The notes under the pieces were generated by a model. That model was not told where the DNA came from. It saw only the letters and a program-made list of their open reading frames with translations, and searched no databases. 64,000 bases of DNA from Hofstenia miamia (Eukaryota > Xenacoelomorpha > Acoela > Hofsteniidae): the NCBI GenBank assembly GCA_900660155.1, contig CABFPE010000031.1, forward strand, positions 187,964 to 251,963, read 5' to 3'. Positions 36,776 through 49,422 of this stretch are shown in pieces. Positions within the stretch are counted from its first letter, which is position 1. Each line of letters starts with the position of its first letter. The position numbers and the translations under genes were made by a program.

Positions 36776-39700
36776 CGTATTGGGAATAAATACAAAAGTA
36801 TTCGAAGATAAATTATATAAAATTTGCTAAATTGTAGAACATGAATTTACAGGAATTGTGCTAGCCACATGAATGGCCAGATTCAATAGTTCAAACACAT
36901 GTTACACTTTAATAAATTAAAATTGATATGTAATACAAAATATAAGTGATTACAACCAATAACCGACTGCAGACAGAGAAAACACGAAATATAAGTAGCC
37001 TCAATTATAAAATAGTTTGTGAATTAAATACATGTCTGGCGCAGTGAGTTAGTGATTGATGCGTTTCACTCAAAGTGTATTTTACAATTATGCACACGAT
37101 CATATCTAGACGAATATATGTGACGATGAAAAGCATTCATAATTATTTCTACAAGAAAACCCTCCAGACTACAATTTCAAAATACAGATTATATATATAT
37201 ATAATAACAGGCTGTTTGCAGTTAGTTCTGTTTTGAATAAAAAATATGGGCTATTTTAATTACTTCTTTTACTATAAGTGAATGTATTCGTACTTCTTTC
37301 CAAAGAAGACAGTACAGTTGAAATACTCTTTGAACTAGACTTTCTGTATACATCAATTAAATAAGTCTGATCTTACACGATGTAAAGTGAAATTGCAGAT
37401 CTTTTGATACTGTTGCTCTTGCCTATGCTCGTCTCAAAATACTATAAAACTTTTAAATGTCTAAGCACTAACTTCAAATAGATCGAAGATTACCAAGAAT
37501 GTGTTAAATATTCTTCCGACAAATTACATGCGAAGACCCCTAACATGCCTACAAATATATGCCTATAAAATAACTGACATTTGAATAGATCAGACAAAAC
37601 AACTTGTAGAGAAAGAAATCTATAATAGCTATCGAAATTCATTTAACGTTATCTTTTCATGTGATATGTGCCTTAGGCTGTTTTCTAAAAACGAGCACGG
37701 CTTATTTGCTTGATTGATTTCGTAATTATGCAATACATTCAATAAAAAAGACTATTAACAAATACGTTTTTATGACACCAGATTTATGAATATTTATGTC
37801 CATGTCTGATACTCTTACTTATCCAGACGAGCGCGTCTAATCTTATTGGTTAATTTTGGCAGACAAACTAAGCAGACATTTGAATCTATTTACAGAAATT
37901 AGATCAAAAGCAGAACTAAATGCCACGTCTAAATCAAAGTGAGGAAGGTTTGGGCGGGTACTACTCACGCATTAAGAAATGCAACGCCTATTAATAAGGA
38001 TTTGTCAAGAAAGCATGCAAGTTCCAATAAAAATAGCCCTGAGAAATTAGCAATTTATCATTTTATCAACAATTCATCTATTGTATATATAAAATGACAG
38101 GAGGTGTTTATAAGCCTGGCACTCATTTTTTAAAGAAATTCAAAAATATTTCAAATATTTATCCTAAGTATTATAGTTATTTGACAGAAAAGCAATTAAA
38201 AACTGTTATAGTAATCGCAGTTTTGAAACGACCATTATATTTTTAATCAATAAATGAATAAACCAGGATCCATGTCATATTTTCAGAATACTACCAAATA
38301 CTAACTCAATTATCGCGAATATATCAGAGGAAACATCTAAAATAAGAACAAAATCAAAATAACGTAAGCAATTATCAAAACCTAAAGCTTTTAACTTAAA
38401 TCATTTCAACTTCTATAAAACAGAAAATGAATGACTGGAATGATCAAAATTTAACATAACATTGATACCAAAGATGATGTTTATGGTATTGCCTTAGGAA
38501 ACCATAACATTTATTTGCGGGTCATAATTTCCATATTTAAATTTGCATTATGTAAAATACAGTTAGAATGCATTATGAAATATTACCTCTTCCAAAAGAA
38601 AAATTTTTTCAGAATTTAGAATCAAGATTACGAGATTAGGTAAATATACTGGCGTAGAAGCATATTGGCACAAACTAATTTATGGGCAATCCATAGTAGT
38701 TTCCAATGCAATTTTATTTATTTTGACAGCAAGATTTTAATTTGAAAAGGAATTGATAGGGCTTCAATTGGTGGCAAATTGCATTTTTTTCATAAATGAC
38801 AATAGACGACAATTGTAGCAAACGTTTACACACTTAACGCGTTCAAACAAAATTATGTCGTTAACTGTCAGTCAAAGCATTGATTATAAACATGTTAGCA
38901 GACTTGTTTTGATATTTACTCAACATTATCTGTATAACTTAAGGAGCAAGAAAGTGAACAACAGTTGCCTAATTGTTATTCACTAATTGTGTACTCCTTA
39001 ACAATAAAAATTTTCAAACTTAGTGTAAACATATATTTAGAAATTTTTGCTAAATAAAGAATTTCTCAATTTAGATGCATACACAAAGAAATTTAAATAA
39101 TTGCTGCTCAATGATTCCAAATCTGCAATTATTCAAATACCACTATAAAGCCAGTTGATTTTGGCTGTTTCTAACAAAACGTGGCTGAAATTTAGAAGCG
39201 GCCGGGTACATAGTTTTAAGTTTACATGGAGAACCTCATAAATCAGTTCTATTTTCGCAAGATATGACCGAATTTTGCTAAATTGCAAATAGACATTCTT
39301 TCGATACTCTAAGGAAAAGTCTATTCAAACGGACCATTGCAAAATATTATTTTGGATCGTACCTAATAATTTACTACTATTTTCACAAAAGACTGTCAGA
39401 AACGTCTCTACATAAACAGTATCAGGGAAAAGATTTAAGCAGCTTAACTATTGGTAAATAATATATTACCGTTTATTATGAATTTAAAAATAGAACAGTA
39501 AACAATGGAAAAGGTGTGTGAAATTAGTATAAAATGTAAAATCAATTTTCCAAGAGAAGTGCATTTTAAAATGAAACAGCGCGTGATAATCTGAATCGAT
39601 CGAGTTATCAGAATTCATAGGAAATCTTTGTTATGTTTGTCCACCTGAGCGCCCATTAAAATCAATATTGACTTAAAATATTCGTGTGTTAAAATAGCGC

Positions 39701-42256
39701 ATAGAATATTGAATTTGGCAAATTCAACTGAATTTACTAATGACACGTTGGCACTATTAATTACGGTTAGAAATTATGTGATTTTCTCACATTACAGTAT
39801 TTAAATAGATACATTGCGATGATGGTTTTGAATTTAAATGAACATCTAAATCAATATAAGTCATTAGAAGGAATTACACTAATTTTTATTTTCTAAATTT
39901 TTGAAAAATCGTGAAATATAAGGGTGGACAATTTATACAGGGTGGAACGGGTTAGAGGTAAGCCAACTTTCATTGATTTTTTCTTTGATGCCTTGTCGAC
40001 TGCAGTTATGTCTACTTAGTTCGACATTCTTTGCTAAGCCAGTTTATGGGGCTTCATCGATAAAGTGAGACCTAATTAAGATTCTCAGAAATACTCAGGG
40101 TTTCAGATCGTTGTTCAAATATCAATCAAATCTAACATGTGTTGTCTTCAAAGAGCTGATGAACAGTTTCAGGAGTTTCCTGAAATGTGCCGTGCTTGAA
40201 CGTGGTTTTCCAGATCATTTTTGATAGTGAATACATTTTGGTATTCTTCTTGATGTCATTTGTTAGCTATACCTCAAACTCACAATAATGTCTTCATCAC
40301 ATACACTAGTCAAGTGTAGTGGATTTCATTTCAGTTAAGCCTATTCTTTGAATATTTGGTCATGTAGAAATGTATATCGAGCGCGTGGGAAATCGATTTG
40401 ACTGATTCCTGCATACTTTCCTGTGTAAATAACTGAATTTAGATCTCGATTGAATTTAGAAAATGAATGCAGGTACACCTGCACAGAATAGTCTTCAAAA
40501 AACCAAGTAATGAGCCCGATGAAATTTAACAATTTTGTTTTCTGATATTTGCTTAGTAAGTTCCAATTCCATAAACAAATACCTTAGTTATTATTTTAAA
40601 TTAAAGAATTATATATCATAAATCGTTTGTATTCAAAAGAAAGCATGTCAACAAAGAGGAAAAGTATGGGTGTATGGCCTATAAATTGAATCCCCGGTGG
40701 TAATATATTGAACGCGCATAATAGTTTATAGGTACCAATCGCTAAGTTAACAAACTGCAGGTACTCACAATTTGGAACAGGGACTAGCCAATTGTAGTTA
40801 GGGGTTCACAGTAAACCTCACAATACAATTTCAACCAGCCTTTGCCATTTTTAAACAATTTTAATGAATTTTAAATAATACTATGGGTTACTTAATAAGT
40901 AATCTATTATAATACCCTTTACAGAAAATCATCTATGTCCATCAATAAACAATAAAAATGGTTAAAAACTCTTAAAAGATGTGACTGTATCAGCAGGGTT
41001 CTGTTTTAGAAAAAATAATTAAAAAATAATAAAAAAATTACAAAAACCATTTGAATCGAACTTTGAGAAAATGTTTACTCCCTTCTTACTTTTCGAGAAC
41101 TTCTAGCACGTCAGTACACTAGGATGCTAAGAGAAGACAACAACTTCGGTCAGCTGCTTAGTGAATATCCGAACTGGATTTTCGCAAAATATGCTAATAC
41201 AATGGCGATTAAATCTTTCAAAGAGATATAAACCATTAAGAAATTTTCAAAAACCACTAATTCTCTTTCCAGCTCCACAAGATTACATTATACTATTATA
41301 AGAATAATTATAGAAATGTGTCAAAAAACACTTTTGAAGTTTTTGATTATCAATATAAAGATAAGGTGTTAAGTAAACATTTACTGAGGTTTAAGTTTAG
41401 TGTTAATTGGTGACACTGCTTTCTAATTGTTTATATATGCAAGGAAGTCGGTGTTAAAAGAGAAATTTTTACTACTTTCATCGGTAAATCTCATGTATTA
41501 ACAGAAGATGGTAGCTTATTTGCAAATCTCACAAACTGCTGTAAGTGTTAAATATCGTCCGTTTAAAGAAATGACTGGTCTCATTAAAGAGGTGCTGCAC
41601 GAATTTGAAAGGATTATCATATTGTGGAAACACATCCCATTTGCCAGCTAGGGATGCTGCACACTACGACAGCTGACCGCGTCTTTCAAATGATGGAATT
41701 AAAGTTTATAGGCTGCAAAATATTTGCAAACCGGCCCTAAATTTTGAATCCGAGATGAGCTGTTGACCGGTAACAACAATAGCTAATACGAGCCAAATGG
41801 CTTTCGAACAAGTTTTGGCCAGAAATTTTTAATTGCATTGTATTTTTAAAATCTTACATGTATAATAATTTGGTGGGAAAATTAGAAGTTGAAATTTACG
41901 AAATTTACATGAATTGATCAAATATGATTCTTTCATTACGTTTCAAATATTTTACAGAAATAGAAAAAAATATTTGAATTTTCAAAACACTATCTTTTTT
42001 GTAAAATGAAAAGAAATGCATTAGTTTTAAGTACATTCAAAATGCATTCAATAAAATTTCTTCAATGAACAAATTTAATGGATGCCTTAAATGGAGTTGA
42101 TTCACCAAAAATATTTTAGATGGGAAAGCTTCGGTCTTGTACTTTTCAAGAATTCATAGAAAGGTTCTACTAATCAAATCCCAATGGTAAAGTTTGGCAA
42201 TCGCTGACAAATTTCCTTTAGAATCATTGTTCATCAATATCTTTACACATCTGATG

Positions 42257-43702
42257 CAGGCTTGTTCAAAAGTTACTCTGAAAAAAAATTATCTTCGATA
42301 AGATTATCTCAATAACCTATTTTTGAGTATATTCTGTCCAATAACCTTACAAATCAGATTATCAACTCGATAACATTTTAATGTTTTACTATAGCTGACG
42401 TTATTACCTAGGACACACGTTTTGCATTTTTTAAAGCACAATCTCCCGCAAGAAAATTAAAAATTTGCGAATTGAAAATGAACAAGATCTCAAAAATCAC
42501 ATTCCCTAAAATAAAAAATGATACTGCATACGTAGAGCCATTTACTATTTAATTAATACCATCTGCATGAAATGTTCCACCTTGGATGCTTTAACACTGT
42601 GCGTACTTATGTGAATTATTACTCTCTCTGCTACATAAATTGAGGTAGGGCTCTGTCTGTGTCCGTGCCCGGCCTATACCCCGTACCCATAAAAATAGGC
42701 CCCTTGGTTTGTCCGTGCCCGTATACTAACCCGTTATGCAAGTAGCTAATTGATATTTAACTAAAATAGCTTGAATAAAAAGAAAAATTGCTAATGTGGT
42801 ATTATTCATGCATACCCAAAATGTCATGAAACCTACGAATGTAACTTACGTCGAAAGCCTTTGTTGAGAAGTCTAATTTTGTAACTGCTAAGTAATAATT
42901 AAGTCTTGTTTCCAAAAGAGGATTTATTAACACATTTTGTCAATTAATTTATAAATCGTGCATTAAATCACAATGATAATTGACAGCACCTCAATTTGCT
43001 TTGCTGGAGACGAGGTCTTAGTTATCACAATAGGAAACTATACTGCTTGTATGACCTTACAAAATATATACGTTATTTTATTTCAAATTCAAACGTTATG
43101 GAACGCTTTCTGAAGTTCACGATTCTTAAGTTACAAAATAATGTACAAAAGTGAAGTATGTTTATCTGTTTTTGAAGAAAAAAATAATCTTATCTGGATT
43201 AGTGTAATATTTTATGTACCATGTAATTTTTGTTGTAAATCTACATGAAGGTTAGTGTTTCACAACATACATATATAAAGATAGATTTATAAAATTGATA
43301 GATAGAAATTTTATATCAATCAAATGGATTTAGGGTCTAAAATCATCGAACAACAATAAAAAATCATGCTAAGCTTAGAGCCCGTATGCCTGGTCCGTGT
43401 CTGTTAAGGGCACTACCCCAGTACATAAGATTAAAAGAAGTATGTATGATAATCAAGTCAGAAATCAAGAACCCAAAATATACCTGAAATAGATTTGCAT
43501 TGTCACGGGGACATTTAGTACATTGTACTAAATCTGTAAAATGAATGTTTTGTGAGATACAATTTATATTGCAATAATCTACTGCCATATACTTTAAAGG
43601 AAAATAATCTAGATGTAGATTATCCTTATAAGCTCTCTTGAACGAAATCATTATCGAAATAATTCATTTTAGCTGTTTGAAAAAAGATTTTGAACAAGCC
43701 TG
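42257..43702. mobile_element. outer hAT-like element, perfect 15-bp TIR, split by another element
   Basis: The left end CAGGCTTGTTCAAAA and the right end TTTTGAACAAGCCTG are exact reverse complements. The left subterminal region repeats GATTATC/GATAAC motifs (about 42285-42385). A second inverted-repeat element occupies 42640-43421, so the original element was about 650 bp. The outer flanking 8-mers do not match, so the target duplication has decayed. No transposase is recognisable. Confidence 0.6.
42640..43421. mobile_element. hAT-like element nested in the 42257-43702 element
   Basis: Flanking 8-mers TACATAAA (42632-42639) and TACATAAG (43422-43429) match at 7 of 8. The ends TTGAGGTAGGGCTC and, reverse-complemented, CTGGGGTAGTGCCC match at 10 of 14. 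Both ends carry GTCCGTG-type motifs (42655-42730 and 43390-43405), with A+T-rich DNA between. It is non-coding and about 782 bp long. Confidence 0.58.
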
Positions 43703-46700
43703 AATATGTGAACATATACAATGCACAATTGTCAGAATTCAAACATTCGAGCATTCGGCGTTCAGCCAAAAAATTCGAACGGTCAAATTATAAAGCAAAG
43801 AAAAGGTCACACTACCCTTTTAATGGGACAATATCACGAGCTATATACAGATTATTCAATGAGGTTGAACTTTACGAAAATAAAGTAATTGAGACGCAAC
43901 ACATGCATGTGCAGGATTTGTATCTAAGAAAGGGGGTTTATTGATATCGAGATCTCGAAGGGGGCCGGCAACCGGAAATCCCATTGGCAGCCAGTGTTAA
44001 ATATTTGTAATATGAATGCTTCTAGATGGAATTTTGAAAACTTATTAAGGGCGCAGTAAAAATAAAAGTACCATAAAGAAATGCACAAAAACGAATTCCT
44101 TCGAAAACTATCAATCTGAAGTTTAAATCCATATATGCTTAAAATGGAAATTTAAAATAAAAATTACATTCCCAACAGTTAAATCATAGAAAACAAGAGT
44201 TAAAATCTGCGAGGCGAAGATGTGGACCAACTGTCTCAAAACTGGGGTTAGGTTTGGGCTGGTCCGTCGATCAAAGACTTCAACCTCCTACACAAAGTCA
44301 ATGGCATTCGAATATCCAGATACGTGTGAAAATTTGTGGCTATAATGATATCAATGTACAAAAAAATTTTTGCTTCTACTAACAACAACTGATATCGAGC
44401 TCACTAAGATAAACATCTAGGCCGCTAGAATTCCACCACATGTTCATTGCAAAATTATGTTGCAGTTCCTCAATTTATACTGCGTTGCATAATTGCAACT
44501 GGTAAAGATTTTCTTTTATGCAAGGAAATGTTAGAACCGAATTGAGGACATATTACGTTGGTGAGGGACTTCAAATATCTTTCACAAAAATATACTTCTT
44601 TTGAAGATAAATTTCCGTCCAACTATAACCTAATGTATGTACCAGGCTATATTGAATTTGAATTTCTTCAATTAAGCAAGTATAGCATACACTGAATTGT
44701 ATTGCTCTGTTTAACATTCTTTTTCTCAAAATAACGTGTAAAACTAGAGATTGATTTTTTTTCCAGATGAGACGTATTACAACAGTAACAAAAATCAATT
44801 ATTTCCTATTAGTGTTCAATGAAATTAATTCACTTTGCAATTTGTGAACATGTGTCGATTGCTAATGTGTCTCTAATGGCAATTTAAAGATCAATCAATT
44901 AAAATAAATTCCTGATTGCCATTTCTGCCACGTCATCACAAAAAAAGAAAATAAGGCGCTTTAGAAAAATAAACACATGTCTGAGTGTGACATATGTCTA
45001 GAACAAACTCAAACCGAAATAGGAATGCGATTGGGGGAGAAACTCTTCATATTTCACAGTTGAAAAAATATTAGTTTTTGCTATGATTTATCGTTTATCC
45101 AATAAAACTTGTTATGATAGCACATACATTGTGTATGCGTTAATAAATATTTGTAATCCGCTCACTGCACCTGATTTCCTTATCAGCCTACAGAATAAGC
45201 AGGGAAAATTATACAAATTTAACATGAAAATTCACAAATCTCTAATGTAAGTGACAGGCGCCTGGGGAAACTAATATAGAAAAATAAAAGCAGACAAAGC
45301 TGGCGTTTTTGTTTAATAGATTGTGTATAAGAAACGGCTATATGAGAGTTTTTAAATTGTGAAATAATAATTTGAATTCTTTCGATTTTAAATACAATTG
45401 CGAATGAATCGGCACAAACCAATGGACCGTAGAAGGGCATTAAACCCCCCTCAGAGAATGCCATTTAAACTGACTACTTTTAATACATTAGAAATTCAAT
45501 TGGGAAAAGCAGAAAAATTGTAAGTTAAGAAATGGCTTAACCCTATTTCTACAGGGCTTTTTGGGGCTCCTTAACAGTGGCGGGGGCGGGTTCCTTAGTA
45601 TTGATTTTCTAAGGGGAGTTCTTGCATTAAATGCTGCACTGAGAGTGAGGTGTTTTGTTGGCCTCACTTTAGACCAGACCGTGTTTACAGTAGGCCTTGA
45701 TGTCACAAATGACTGGGCACTGGGCACAACAAAATCCTGAAGCATTGCAGCCATCGATGTTCTAGAGTTTGATATTTAAAATTTACTTTTTTGTGTATAC
45801 CTTTATTGCTGAATGGTTAGTTTTTAGTCATTCTAGTTTATATTTTTTGAAATTCATATTTTTCGGGTAACAGTAGTTGACGAATTTAGGTGGGCATGCT
45901 GTGGACCAGGTCTTGGAATTATAAAATTTGCGTGGACTTTTGAAGTCCTGGGCACGGTAAATGTGATTCCGGCGTGCATAGACATAAAAAACTAAGAGCA
46001 CTCCCAACACTGAACTCATCAGCATATTTTTCTAGAAAAATGTTGCTGTCTCTCATAGTTATCAAAAAAACCAATCAAACAAAAAATCTTATCATAATCG
46101 ATAAAACTTCAGCATTGCGGCAAGCTCCTGCATCGCATAGTCGTTCAATAGGTCCGCATCATATACACTATAGAGAATATTTTAAGGAATTTGTATGTGT
46201 GTGAAGGCCAAAAATTATTTTAATAAATTATTGCGAAGAAGCATGTGCGTTAGCATCTAGATTTCTACCAACCATGAGATTCAGTTCACGGCTGTAAATG
46301 GATTGGGTTGATCCAACACAATTCATATTTCTTGCTAAATTTTTTAGTTGGGAATATTTCAAAGAAATGTATAGCATGATTGGGTCGTTAAAAGACATTA
46401 TTCTTACAAGCTTGCAGAAGAGTTATATACTGCTTATGTTAAATCCTTTAGATTTCAGTATAAAAACATTTACTTTTTAGTACTATTTATATATTTTCTT
46501 TTTTAGTACATTTTAAATGCGTTTCCTTTTCAAACATGTTTATATAGATTGGCTAAGATGGTATGCTATGAGGCAAAAACCTGTAAAAGTAATGAAATTG
46601 TAGTTGGATGATATTTGGGTAAAATTTCGACACAAATTAGGCGTGGAACAACCACATTAAGAACTTGATTTAACTTGGCTTGGGTCAAAATTACTGTTTA

Positions 46701-46775
46701 AATTTAAGGCTCAACATAGACTGGTCTAGGTAAATCGCTGTCTGTTTACATTCAAAAGGAGATTGTGACTGCAAT

Positions 46776-47038
46776 CAGTGGCGCGTTTTTGGGCAGGGGG
46801 GGCGACCGCTCCTCCCCTTTGGGACTAACTGCGAACGTTTAATTAAAATGTTCTCTTTTCCTCAAAATTGAAAATAGTTCACCCTAATTCAAGAGATCAT
46901 CAATCGATTTGCTGCTAAAAACAGACGATTGCACTTTGTGTAAAGTTACTTTGTTCAAAAAAATTTTTGTTTAAAAATTTTTTCTGCAAAAACGAGTGTC
47001 AGCCCTCCCCCGTTTTAAAAATCCCAAACGTGCCTCTG
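46776..47038. mobile_element. hAT-like MITE, TIR CAGTGGCGCGTTT
   Basis: This 263-bp element starts CAGTGGCGCGTTTTTGGG and ends CCCAAACGTGCCTCTG, imperfect inverted repeats of about 16 bp. The flanking 8-mers ACTGCAAT (46768-46775) and ACCACAAT (47039-47046) match at 6 of 8, an aged hAT target duplication. G- and C-rich tracts lie just inside the ends. It is non-coding. Confidence 0.74.
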
Positions 47039-48148
47039 ACCACAATCCCATTATTTTGAGGAAAAATAACATTTTGCTTGTGAGACACTTGCTACGAAAT
47101 ATCAATGACTGAAATACGATGTGTTTAACAAACGTTGAAACTGAAACAAAGAATTGGTAGGTGTTAACCTGTCAGTTGTGCATAACTTGTCACATTTTAG
47201 ATATTAGCTTGCGCCAATTGTAATTAGACCGGTTGAACAATACGCATCGATTTTAACAGACACGTTTACGAAGACACGCAATCGATTGACATTTCACTCT
47301 GAATTGGGTATAAATTTTGGAATAAGTACTTTAGCAATTAACAGATCAATTGTGACGCCTATTCATTATAATTTATAACACTTCAGGGAGGGTTAGCATT
47401 AACCAACTCAGAAAATAGGCGAAAATTATTACAAGGTGGTTCTAGTCCAATAGTATTTAAAAATTCCAGTTCTATGGAAATGTGATCTGGGGCGAAATAT
47501 TTGTGCAGGGTTGAAACAAGAATTGAATAAAAGGAAGCTAGTAATTTCTTATTACAGCCTTTTGCAAGTTTTTGTAAAATAGAAGATGTGTGGTTGGATC
47601 ACGTGAGATGTAGGTCCAGAATACTCTTAATAGTACTGACAAAATGTCAAATTCATTGGGACAAATAAGACCCGAAAAATCCTATTGAGTGTAATGAAAT
47701 ATTAGGACATAGGAATTTGGCAAATTCGAAATGTAAATGTACTGAATCGCTCCATGATACAACTTTCCATGGAAATTGCAACCCTGATCGCAAATTGAAA
47801 TGAAAATAATAACAGAGTTTTTGAAGAGTTGGGGTATTTCAGTGTGAAAATTGTTGCATAAGAATTTCATGCATTTATATGACATTTGAAAAACAATAAC
47901 GAATAAACACTTGAAAGAAGTTCCATTTTTCACACTGACAACTAGTTACTTAGGTAAGGAAGCGGTGCATGAAAACGTAAGCACCCAAAAATGACGAAGT
48001 TAGCTAAAGTGTTCATCCTAAATAGTTGTTGTAGACAAAGCATTGTAAATTGCGATTTCATGAAGTTCAATTAAACTGAAACCAGCAAGATGTTGCGCGC
48101 TGCATTCCAATTACACCCAATGTGAAAGTTTTTGTTTCATAAGATATA

Positions 48149-48679
48149 CAGGGCGTAACAAAAGTAACCAAAATGGAATCAAAAAATTGTAGCTACCCAG
48201 CGGAACATCAATCTCGCTTATTGTGCGAGAGTGGTTGGACAACCACTTTCCCAACATGTGGATTGGTCGCAGAGGCCCCATCGATTGACCTGCACAGTCT
48301 CCGGACCCTACATTTTTCTGTAAGGCTTACTAAAGAACAAAGTTTATGGCACGAACCCACGAACTATGAACAATCTGAACAATGCTAGTACCAAAGAAAT
48401 TCTTGCCGTACCATTAGATTTGGTGAACAAGGTGTGCCGGTCTGTTCTTGACCGGATTAACAAATATATTGAACATGATGATCATCATTTTGAACATTTG
48501 CCATGAGCACTTTCTTCTTTTATGATTCATCGTTTTTGACATTATAACCTCAGTAAGTTGTGTTAGATTCGCTACACTGTATATTCTACGATGAATGATT
48601 CGTTTTTTCGATTCCTACTATTATGAATAAAGTTAGAATTCTCGTAAATGAAGCGTTTGGTTACTTTTGTTACACGCTG
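48149..48679 (+). mobile_element. internally deleted mariner-like element with transposase fragments
   Basis: This 531-bp element has TA on both sides (48147-48148 and 48680-48681) and matching inverted ends: CAGGGCGTAACAAAAGTAAC and, at the right, CAGCGTGTAACAAAAGTAAC after reverse complementing. At 48223-48285 it encodes VREWLDNHFPNMWIGRRGPID, then a TGA where the family has Trp, and a degraded PAQSPDP in place of PARSPDLTP. At 48408-48506 it encodes the family C-terminus, PLDLVNKVCRSVLDRINKY then HFEHLP and a stop. The N-terminal DNA-binding half and most of the catalytic core are missing, so it could move only with help from another copy. Confidence 0.87.
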
Positions 48680-49165
48680 TAGTTTTCCAGCAGTAACTGA
48701 CCACAATGTTTTAATTAGCGAAGTAGTACTTCTAATGTAGGATTTTTCGCAATCATTCTTAAATCAATATTTTCAGGACCACGTCCGCTCACAATCACAG
48801 CCCTTGGCTCGATATCAGACCGGAAGCGTAACAACCCGCTGACTTAATTCAGCAGTGTTCTGAATATCCCTAATCGGCAACATGTACATGTGCCACACAT
48901 CAAAATTATGGAAATCACGTTAACTTATCCGCTTTTAGATACAACATGCTAGTATGATTAAAAAACTGACTTTAAATGTTAATTATTGACTTGGAAACTT
49001 TACATTAAGCTTATATGGAACTGGACGCAATTACCAATTATTGTAAATACATGTTTTTTCCTGCCTTATAAAGTTTACATGGTTTGTTAATTAAAAACTT
49101 TTGCCTCAGATTGCGTTGAAAGATAATCTTCAATAGAATATTCAGATTTTTATTTTGTTTGATCG

Positions 49166-49422
49166 TATGCGCGGCTTTGGGCGGGCCAGCTTGCCTTCCC
49201 CTTTTTCAAGATTTTCTCCTTTTTGCAAAATAGTACTTTCAACGCATTTCAAGTGTCATACGAAATATAAAGGTGAACGATGTATAAAATCAAATATATT
49301 TAATTTAAAATCTAATAGTTTTCTCTTGAATATATTTTTGTTTAAATTACCATTTTGTTTTAAATTTCTTGACAGAAAATTGCAAGGTGTCTCTTTGTTT
49401 AAAAATCCTAAAGCCGCGTCTG
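49166..49422. mobile_element. hAT-like MITE, TIR with CGCGGCTTTGGG
   Basis: The ends TATGCGCGGCTTTGGG and, reverse-complemented, CAGACGCGGCTTTAGG match over most of 16 bp. The flanks TTTGATCG and TTTGACTA share the first five of eight bases. G+C-rich outer segments enclose an A+T-rich middle, much like the element at 46776-47038. It is non-coding. Confidence 0.58.

Noticed and set aside
39934-40330. TACAGGGTGGAACGGG followed by sequence that might be another decayed mariner-like transposase
   Set aside because: The start resembles a Tc1/mariner end next to TA, but no matching right end exists and no transposase motif could be read with confidence.
43690-43944. An 84-codon basic plus-strand open frame
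   Set aside because: It begins without ATG inside the end of a hAT-like element and shows no family similarity.
45488-45754. An 88-codon minus-strand open frame in a G+C-richer patch containing CAGTGGCGGGGGCGGG
   Set aside because: The patch looks like a possible transposon end, but I could not find the matching opposite end, and the peptide resembles nothing known.
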